A stretch of DNA of 12,942 bases, taken from assembly GCA_001247695.2 (NCBI GenBank), contig LGRX02015624.1, positions 1 through 12,942 on the forward strand, written 5' to 3'. Positions within the stretch are counted from its first letter, which is position 1. Each line of letters begins with the position of its first letter. The notes beneath the pieces were generated by a model. That model made no database searches and was not told the origin of the DNA. It was given only the letters and a program-made list of their open reading frames with translations. This DNA is from Cymbomonas tetramitiformis. Taxonomy: Eukaryota; Chlorophyta; Pyramimonadophyceae; Pyramimonadales; Pyramimonadaceae. Below are positions 8,461 to 12,942 of the stretch, piece after piece. A program made the translations under genes and the position numbers.

Positions 8461-8465
8461 CCTAC
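8461..8465. repeat. 5-bp target site duplication, left copy (CCTAC)
   Basis: Identical to 11806-11810 and abutting the TG start of the 5' LTR. Five bases is the usual duplication length for LTR-element integrases. Confidence 0.9.
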
Positions 8466-8708
8466 TGCTGGACTTCGGGTTTAGGCTTAGTTATGATGGG
8501 CTCTGACTAGCCCCTAGCCTGACCCTGCTTCCGTATCGTGTCCGTGACATCCTAGCAATGTACTGTACAGTAGTACAGTACAGTAGTACAGTCTTGTTTC
8601 ACTGTCTGGGTTTCCGAGAGCATAAAGCCTCGGCCAGACACTGTTTATGGGGTTTATCAGTTTGATGCTCAGCGAGCTTAGCCGGACAGCGGATCTGTCT
8701 TTCTCGCA
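8466..8708 (+). repeat. 5' LTR, 243 bp
   Basis: It starts TGCTGGACTTC and ends TTTCTCGCA. Its middle (about 8560-8592) is a run of TACTGTACAG/TAGTACAG words that can fold back on themselves. A CATAAAG at about 8620 is the nearest thing to a TATA or polyadenylation signal. Confidence 0.95.
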
Positions 8709-8724
8709 GGTTATGGCCCGCACC
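8709..8724 (+). promoter_or_regulatory. Candidate primer binding site, half-tRNA type
   Basis: The bases directly after the 5' LTR read GGTTATGGCCCGCACC. The reverse complement resembles the anticodon arm of an initiator tRNA-Met (...GGGCCCAUAACC...) with one base missing and small differences. Priming from an internally cut initiator tRNA is known in Drosophila copia and yeast Ty5. A CACCGG-CTTT-CCGGTG hairpin at 8721-8736 overlaps its end. The match is approximate. Confidence 0.5.
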
Positions 8725-9145
8725 GGCTTTCCGGTGATTCTGATGATGGCGCAGCGCCTTGCTGTTGCCATGTTCGGCTAAGTAGGACGTAGGAGGGGTT
8801 GAGCGCCCACTTGGGCGGTGGTGTATCATTCTCGCGGTATGGCCTTTTGACATGGCAGTGATGGCGGCACGCGTTGTGCTCGCCTTCGCTGCGCAGGAGA
8901 TCAGTTTGTGACGGATTGTTTTTATTTTACGGCAGTATCGTCGCAGCGAGAGTTGATCTGCATCGTGCGCCACTGGCCCTGGCGAGGACGCTCCACACGT
9001 TGTGAATTTTGGCCGCTCTCAATCGTCCGCTTACGACCTGTAATTTTCAGTCTGTTCTGCTGAGACTTCTACGGAGTATCTGGCCGCTGTGACAGTTCTT
9101 ACACCACCGCCCTGCTTAGCTCGACATTTCCCCTGTCTCTCTATC
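8725..9145 (+). other. Untranslated leader of the LTR retrotransposon
   Basis: About 420 bases separate the primer site from the gag start. I see no gene on either strand. Packaging and dimerisation signals would be expected here but cannot be recognised by eye, apart from the hairpin at 8721-8736. Confidence 0.5.
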
Positions 9146-11377
9146 ATGGTTGCCACAGCAAATAGAATGACGCGGTCTCGCGTCCGTAGATTAGAGACGA
9201 TTTTTGATGATGTGGGTGCGCAGCACACTGCGACACCACACACGCCGCGGCTGCCAGCTCCGACCACCGCAGCTGCGAGGGAAATTCTTGAGAAGTGTCA
9301 GCAGTTGGCTCGGGAAAATTTCGACAGGAGAGTTGCTAAGACCGTTGCCACTAAAATTCTGGGAGACAAGTCTGAGCGCTTCGCTGGGACCGAGACAGAT
9401 GCAGTCGACATTTTTTCGCAAGTCATGCATGAGCTACGCACGCAGTTTCTGCTGCAATCACAGGCATTTGCTCCCCTGTTTGACTTGACCGACATGGTTG
9501 TTGAGGCTAGGCATGAGGCCAATGAATTGCTGCTTTCGGCTCTGACGTTTCTGGCTCGCCCTGGCTCGCCTGCTCGTGACTGGCTTGAGGCCTCTGGGTC
9601 TGACGTTCCTGGAGATGGCAAGCGCGCTGCCCTTGAGGTGGTGCGCATGCTCCAGGAACGCTCAGAACCCTTTGACTCTTTTGAGTCGCTGCTGGCGGTT
9701 CGCATCCCCAGCAGCGAAGATCCTGACCGTGGCATCCGTGAGTTCAATGGCCTGTTGCGGGACGTTCAGCGTTCCCACAACTTGCCAGAGGACGCGGTGA
9801 AGCGGCAGTTTCTCAAGGCTCTCGGCAATTCGGCTCTATACCGTGACTTGGCTAATTCCTTGGCTCGAGCTGACCAGCGGCAAGGCGTGTCTCTTTTGAC
9901 TATTCAGGCTCGTGTGCAGGAGCAGTTCCGCCACGGCCTGAAGGTCTCTGGCACCCCTATCTCTGCTCTGTCATTCGGCGATGGCGCGTCTGACCTGGCT
10001 GCGGCGTTGTCCAGTCTGCAGGAGCAGCTGGAGCGCATGCAGCAGGACATTCGTGACCTAAAGCGGCAGAAGCGGGAAGGGGCACCGCCTGCGGGCAAGC
10101 ACCTTACCCGCTATGCTACTAAGCATCATCGTACTGGTGTTAAGCCACTTGGCACCGCTCCTCCTGTCTCGTTTGACAAGAAGAGCGGTGCCTTCGTGCC
10201 CCACTGCAGAAATGCGGGGTGTGCACAAAGTGGTTTGAAGCACTGGCATGCTGAATGCCCCAACGGCGGTCCTCACTCTGCCCACTATTGTGGTGCAGTT
10301 GAGAACTATGAGACTGACTACCTGGCTGTTCGTTTCCAGCGGTTCTATGACGCTGGGGATGAGCATGCCTTCGAGTCGCTCTGCACGATGGAGGGTCGCC
10401 CAGAGGTGTGCGAGCTGTCGGCGTATTCTTTTGTGACGGCTGAGCCCACGTCTCTGCGGCACTTTCAGGATGCGGCGGCTTCCGCTCAGGATGCGGCGGC
10501 TGACGGTGACGGCATGGCTCAGTTTGGTCTGGCCACGTTCCACTCGGGTGCACGGGGCTCGATTCCGCCACCGCCTGCGGTTCGGCATCCCTCTGCACTC
10601 GTGGCTGGTGGTGTGCCTGCGGCTCGTGACCCGCCAGTGGTTATCCCTGGCTCTCTCGGCTTGCCTGGCTCTGTCCCGTCACTCCAGCTTGGCGACTCTG
10701 CACCGGCTCCGCTGTTTGCTGGCATGAGGATTGAGGCTTCTGACATCGGCTCTGAAGTCTCTGACAATGACCAAGGCTCTGACGATGACCAAGGCTCTGA
10801 CCATGACTCTGACGGCAGGCAGCAGGTGGCTTTTGGCTCCTTCGGCACTCTTGAGCATGACTCTGACGGGGGAGCATCGCCAGCGGCCGGTGGCAGTCTG
10901 ACTCCGATGTACCGTCCCCGGACTCCGCCGGGCTTTCTCCGGTGTGCATTGATGGCTTCCGTGCTTTGTTGCTCCTTGCTGGCCAGTGCTACGGCGTCTC
11001 TGGTTGCCGTGGGCGGTGGTGACAGGGGCCTGGTTGAGCCCGGAGCCACCGTCCGTCGGTCTACTGGAGATTTCTCTGCTTCGATTCCACCACTTGGTGC
11101 TGCAGGCATCCGTGATTGGCCGCCAGATGATGGAGTTCTTCTGTGTTCCTCTTCAATGCTCAAACCGCCGTGGGAATCTGCTTGTTTAAGTTCTTCAGTG
11201 TTTTTGGAATCTTTACAGTCTTCGGTTACTTTACATTCTGCTGTGGATCCACCTTGCCCGCTTGGGTCTGGTGGTGCTCAATTTGGAACAGACAGCTTGC
11301 AATTCACTTCGGGATTCTTCTGTGCTTACATCCCGACCGCTGAACTCAGCCCTGCTGACCAGCCTCAAAGTGGCTGA
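9146..11377 (+). CDS. gag: Gag-like structural protein of the LTR retrotransposon, 743 aa
   Basis: This would be the capsid/nucleocapsid protein that packages the element's RNA in the cytoplasm. The start is ATG 9146, in an ATCATGG context; the same frame is open 19 codons earlier but without an ATG. Residues 1-180 are mostly helical and charged. Residues 199-263 (EFNGLLRDVQRSHNLPEDAV onward) look like the usual retrotransposon Gag capsid segment. A coiled coil follows at about 280-311 (LSSLQEQLERMQQDIRDLKR). Then comes an expanded zinc knuckle, C354-x4-C359-x6-H366-x4-C371, where the canonical form is CX2CX4HX4C. Residues 470-530 are Pro/Ala-rich, and 532-577 carry acidic SDxDQG repeats. A hydrophobic stretch at 601-622 (ALMASVLCCSLLASATASLV) could cross a membrane, which is odd for Gag. 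The last 120 residues match nothing I know. At 743 aa it is long for Gag and has no attached protease or polymerase. Confidence 0.75.
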   Translation: MVATANRMTRSRVRRLETIFDDVGAQHTATPHTPRLPAPTTAAAREILEKCQQLARENFDRRVAKTVATKILGDKSERFAGTETDAVDIFSQVMHELRTQFLLQSQAFAPLFDLTDMVVEARHEANELLLSALTFLARPGSPARDWLEASGSDVPGDGKRAALEVVRMLQERSEPFDSFESLLAVRIPSSEDPDRGIREFNGLLRDVQRSHNLPEDAVKRQFLKALGNSALYRDLANSLARADQRQGVSLLTIQARVQEQFRHGLKVSGTPISALSFGDGASDLAAALSSLQEQLERMQQDIRDLKRQKREGAPPAGKHLTRYATKHHRTGVKPLGTAPPVSFDKKSGAFVPHCRNAGCAQSGLKHWHAECPNGGPHSAHYCGAVENYETDYLAVRFQRFYDAGDEHAFESLCTMEGRPEVCELSAYSFVTAEPTSLRHFQDAAASAQDAAADGDGMAQFGLATFHSGARGSIPPPPAVRHPSALVAGGVPAARDPPVVIPGSLGLPGSVPSLQLGDSAPAPLFAGMRIEASDIGSEVSDNDQGSDDDQGSDHDSDGRQQVAFGSFGTLEHDSDGGASPAAGGSLTPMYRPRTPPGFLRCALMASVLCCSLLASATASLVAVGGGDRGLVEPGATVRRSTGDFSASIPPLGAAGIRDWPPDDGVLLCSSSMLKPPWESACLSSSVFLESLQSSVTLHSAVDPPCPLGSGGAQFGTDSLQFTSGFFCAYIPTAELSPADQPQSG

Positions 11378-11562
11378 GTTTACTTCGATTGTCCTGGCAG
11401 CTTGATTAGCTTTAGCCCAGTAGTGGGATGACCGGGTCAAGACCCCGGCACCCAGCTAGAAGTGATCGGTTTCCACCGAAGTGAATGTTAGGTGTTTGTT
11501 TATTGTCTCGTGGCTGTATATCCTGTACCTGCTTTGCTAGGTAGTCACACCCACGGGTGGTG
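11378..11562 (+). other. 3' untranslated segment of the LTR retrotransposon
   Basis: The 185 bases between the gag stop and the 3' LTR hold no gene. Just before the LTR, CACCCACGGGTG can form a small hairpin and overlaps the only purine-rich run (GGGTGG) that could act as a polypurine tract. Confidence 0.5.
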
Positions 11563-11805
11563 TGCCGGACTTCGGGTTTAGGCTTAGTTATTATGGGCTC
11601 TGACTAGCCCCTAGCCTGACCCTGCTTCCGTATCGTGTCCGTGACATCCTAGCACTGTACTGTACAGTAGTACAGTACAGTAGTACAGTCTTGTTTCACT
11701 GTCTGGGTTTCCGAGAGCATAAAGCCTCGGCCAGACACTGTTTATGGGGTTTATCAGTTTGATGCTCAGCGAGCTTAGCCGGACAGCGGATCTGTCTTTC
11801 TCGCA
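11563..11805 (+). repeat. 3' LTR, 243 bp
   Basis: Same length as the 5' LTR with three substitutions and no gaps. It starts TGCCGGACTTC and ends TTTCTCGCA. The internal TACTGTACAG run is unchanged. Confidence 0.95.
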
Positions 11806-11810
11806 CCTAC
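11806..11810. repeat. 5-bp target site duplication, right copy (CCTAC)
   Basis: Identical to 8461-8465 and abutting the CA end of the 3' LTR. Confidence 0.9.
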
Positions 11811-11945
11811 CCTTGGTCGCAGGTACCAGGTACAGGTACTTCTCGATTTTGAAATCGACGCAGGTACCAAGTACAGGTACTTTCATGCAGGTACAGGTAC
11901 AGGTACCAGGTAGTACGCGGGTACCACAGGTACTTTTCAAGTACT
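11811..11945. repeat. CAGGTA-rich segment, first copy, of the hAT right end
   Basis: Many CAGGTAC words surround a CGATTTTGAAATCG fold-back. The part at about 11815-11878 is a diverged direct copy of about 12512-12577. The original hAT sequence resumes here after the LTR element. Confidence 0.65.
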
Positions 11946-12455
11946 TTTCACGTTTCGTATTCTAGGCCTACCAAACCGCTATTGTAGCACCTCAAATCGG
12001 GCGATAACGCAATATACCGTGTCGAATCTTTTGATTTATCGCACCTATGATAACAAACGATATATCAAAATGTTCGTCTAAGAAAGATATATTCATATAC
12101 CAAGTTTCAGCCTAAAAGGTTAAGTGTATCAAAAGTTAGCGAAATCATTTTGTCTGTAAAACCGACGCCGGCTTACAAAAAATGTCGAAACTTTTGATGT
12201 ATCTGTTCATATAGGATTGGTACACCAATTTTCATACATACATATCAAGTATTTGGATAGTTACATGCAAATAAAGCAATATATTATAGGGTTCCTTCAA
12301 TTAAGATACGTTTCTCTCATTTTGGGGTGTGCGTATGACACTATTCATGCACTTAGGTTTGCAAATAGGTGGGATGCACTTATGTAGAGTACATTTCTAA
12401 GGCTAAGGCACGTGATAAAGGAAACGTGACAAATCAAGCAAATGTAAATGTCAAA
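11946..12455. other. AT-rich spacer inside the hAT right arm
   Basis: This holds no gene or recognisable RNA. It is AT-rich, with scattered ATATATC words. It is bordered by AAGTAC words in opposite orientation (CAGGTACTTTTCAAGTAC at about 11931-11948 and AAAGTACCTGAAAAGTACCTG at about 12462-12482), but no target duplication flanks that pair. Confidence 0.5.
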
Positions 12456-12462
12456 AATCGAA

Positions 12463-12654
12463 AAGTACCTGAAAAGTACCTGTTCGTGACAGGTATTACC
12501 TGGCAAAATCTGGACCGCAGGTACCAGGTACAGGTACATTTCGATTTTTGAAATCGACGCAGGTACAGGTACAGGTATTTTTCGACAGGTACAGGTACGG
12601 GTAGCAGGTAGTACCTAGTACTTGTACCTGCCAAAAATACTCGGGTAACTAAGT
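12463..12654. repeat. CAGGTA/TACCTG-rich right subterminal region of the hAT element
   Basis: At least a dozen CAGGTA or TACCTG hexamers lie in the last 190 bases before the right terminal repeat, in both orientations. They include runs of GGTACAGGTACAGG and a CGATTTTTGAAATCG fold-back at about 12541-12555. The density is far higher than at the left end, where only a few hexamer-like words follow the terminal repeat. Confidence 0.75.
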
Positions 12655-12671
12655 ACCTGTGAAGGGCCCTG
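12655..12671 (-). repeat. Right terminal inverted repeat of the large hAT element
   Basis: ACCTGTGAAGGGCCCTG, the reverse complement of 3976-3992. Confidence 0.95.
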
Positions 12672-12679
12672 ATAATTGT
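12672..12679. repeat. 8-bp target site duplication, right copy (ATAATTGT)
   Basis: Identical to 3968-3975, more than 8.6 kb away. This fixes both ends of the hAT element to the base. Confidence 0.95.
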
Positions 12680-12680
12680 T

Positions 12681-12706
12681 CCAATTGATTTCGCATTAGA
12701 CTTGTA
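12681..12706 (-). repeat. Right arm of the 26-bp inverted repeat
   Basis: Partner of 3813-3838. It starts two bases after the right target duplication of the big hAT element, so it lay next to the insertion point. Confidence 0.8.
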
Positions 12707-12942
12707 GGACGAAGCTCGAAGGATCCGGATCGAGATGCGGTGACACCCTCCCTGTGACATCCTCAAACGAGAGTTTCTCCGAGCGCGGCCGCTCGGCCGG
12801 TCGACGTTACAGTTGATCGAAGAGGCTCGGAGAAATTATGGACCCCAGAAATGTTACAAACCCTAAGTCTATTTTAGTCCATAAGCTCTGGGGACAGGAG
12901 TACGGATGCGGTGTCGAAATGTCGATTGGGTGAGGAGAGCCT
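12707..12942. other. Right host flank with a long hairpin, no gene
   Basis: No coding stretch is visible in these 236 bases. An 11-bp perfect inverted repeat (TTTCTCCGAGC at 12774-12784 and its complement at 12825-12835) surrounds a 40-base loop that contains a NotI-type GCGGCCGC palindrome. Confidence 0.5.

Larger units (their letters stand above)
8466..11805 (+). mobile_element. Gag-only LTR retrotransposon, non-autonomous, 3340 bp
   Basis: Two 243-bp direct repeats (8466-8708 and 11563-11805) begin TG and end CA. They are flanked by the 5-bp target duplication CCTAC (8461-8465 and 11806-11810). The internal region is 2854 bp. It has a primer-binding-site candidate immediately after the 5' LTR, a leader of about 430 bases, and one long gag-like frame. 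There is no protease, reverse transcriptase, RNase H or integrase in any frame. The tract before the 3' LTR is only weakly purine-rich (GGGTGG). The LTRs differ at three positions (8469/11566, 8495/11592, 8558/11655), about 98.8% identical, so the insertion is recent. The arrangement resembles the gag-carrying non-autonomous elements called TR-GAG in plants. An autonomous partner must supply pol. Confidence 0.93.
3976..12671 (-). mobile_element. Complete hAT DNA transposon with chromodomain transposase, interrupted by an LTR retrotransposon
   Basis: The ends are CAGGGCCCTTCACAGGT at 3976-3992 and its exact inverted copy at 12655-12671. The flanking 8-bp duplication, ATAATTGT (3968-3975 and 12672-12679), is perfect. 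The span is 8696 bp, or 5351 bp once the LTR element and one copy of its target duplication are removed. The transposase gene lies on the minus strand at 8039-4409, with about 430 bp beyond its stop and, originally, about 1.3 kb before its start. Both ends hold the hexamer TACCTG/CAGGTA, which is much denser at the right end. A second 20-base motif occurs three times on each side of the gene. Termini, duplication length and transposase all agree on the hAT superfamily. Confidence 0.95.
3813..12706. mobile_element. Split MITE-like element framed by a 26-bp inverted repeat
   Basis: The 26 bases at 3813-3838 are the reverse complement of 12681-12706 with one mismatch. They flank the 5.35-kb hAT element plus its own insertion. 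Removing the hAT element and one copy of its target duplication leaves about 190 bp. The inverted repeat begins and ends in TA (TA|CAAGTC...GACTTG|TA), which fits a Tc1/mariner-type TA duplication. The surviving interior (3839-3975) is AT-rich and contains TTAAGTATGGGA twice, near 3886 and 3929. No coding capacity remains. The superfamily assignment is inference from the TA ends alone. Confidence 0.6.

Noticed and set aside
8599..8973. Minus-strand frame of 124 residues across the 5' LTR edge
   Set aside because: It crosses the LTR boundary and the leader, is His/Lys/Arg-rich without a domain, and part recurs in the 3' LTR only because the LTRs are identical.
9089..9145. Extension of gag to a GTG start at 9089
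   Set aside because: GTG starts are not expected in a eukaryotic retroelement, and ATG 9146 has a strong context (A at -3, G at +4).
10519..11163. 214-residue minus-strand frame opposite gag
   Set aside because: It is a shadow of the gag frame in GC-rich repetitive sequence, Ser/Pro-rich, with no motif.
11931..12482. A further nested element bounded by CAGGTACTTTTCAAGTAC and its inverted copy
   Set aside because: The arms are imperfect, lack CAGGG-type ends, and no target duplication flanks them. They are more likely subterminal hAT sequence in both orientations.

Overview
The window is eukaryotic nuclear DNA. It has GT-AG introns that join reading frames exactly in phase, start codons in Kozak-like context, and class I and class II transposable elements. 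There is no bacterial operon layout, and I see no rRNA or tRNA gene. A stramenopile alga, possibly a brown alga, would fit the intron-rich transposase and the style of the Cys-rich host protein. That is an impression from memory, not a proof.

Layout. Positions 1-1624 hold no gene I can support, only a GA-rich tract. On the minus strand, 2379-1625 is a small two-exon host gene for a protein with eight cysteines in four pairs, and a TATA-like box lies 5' of it at about 2530. From 2844 to 12706 the window is a stack of mobile elements. (1) A 958-bp non-autonomous hAT element at 2844-3801 has 20-bp terminal inverted repeats and a perfect 8-bp target duplication, GCTTTTAC. (2) Four bases on, a 26-bp inverted repeat (3813-3838 and 12681-12706) frames a roughly 190-bp mariner-like MITE that was split by (3). 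(3) A full hAT element spans 3976-12671, with 17-bp terminal repeats and a perfect 8-bp target duplication, ATAATTGT. (4) Inside that hAT element, an LTR retrotransposon occupies 8466-11805, with 243-bp LTRs differing at three positions, TG...CA ends and a 5-bp target duplication, CCTAC. It carries only a gag-like gene and no pol.

The main discovery is the hAT transposase gene (minus strand, 8039-4409). Five exons can be joined by four in-phase GT-AG introns to give a conceptual protein of about 806 residues. The order is an N-terminal chromodomain, a BED zinc finger, the hAT RNase-H-like catalytic core and the hATC dimerisation domain. A chromodomain on a hAT transposase suggests targeting to modified histones, as in chromovirus integrases. 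Two single-base frameshifts make this copy either inactive or mis-sequenced.

How the parts may work together. The transposase would bind the hAT ends, which carry many TACCTG/CAGGTA hexamers and a second 20-bp motif (ATCGATCGATATGAATAAGT) on both sides of the gene. The 958-bp element shares the terminal sequence and the hexamers, so it is probably mobilised by this or a related transposase. The gag-only LTR element depends on another element for pol. It sits 426 bp 5' of the transposase start, in opposite orientation, and separates the gene from its own right end.
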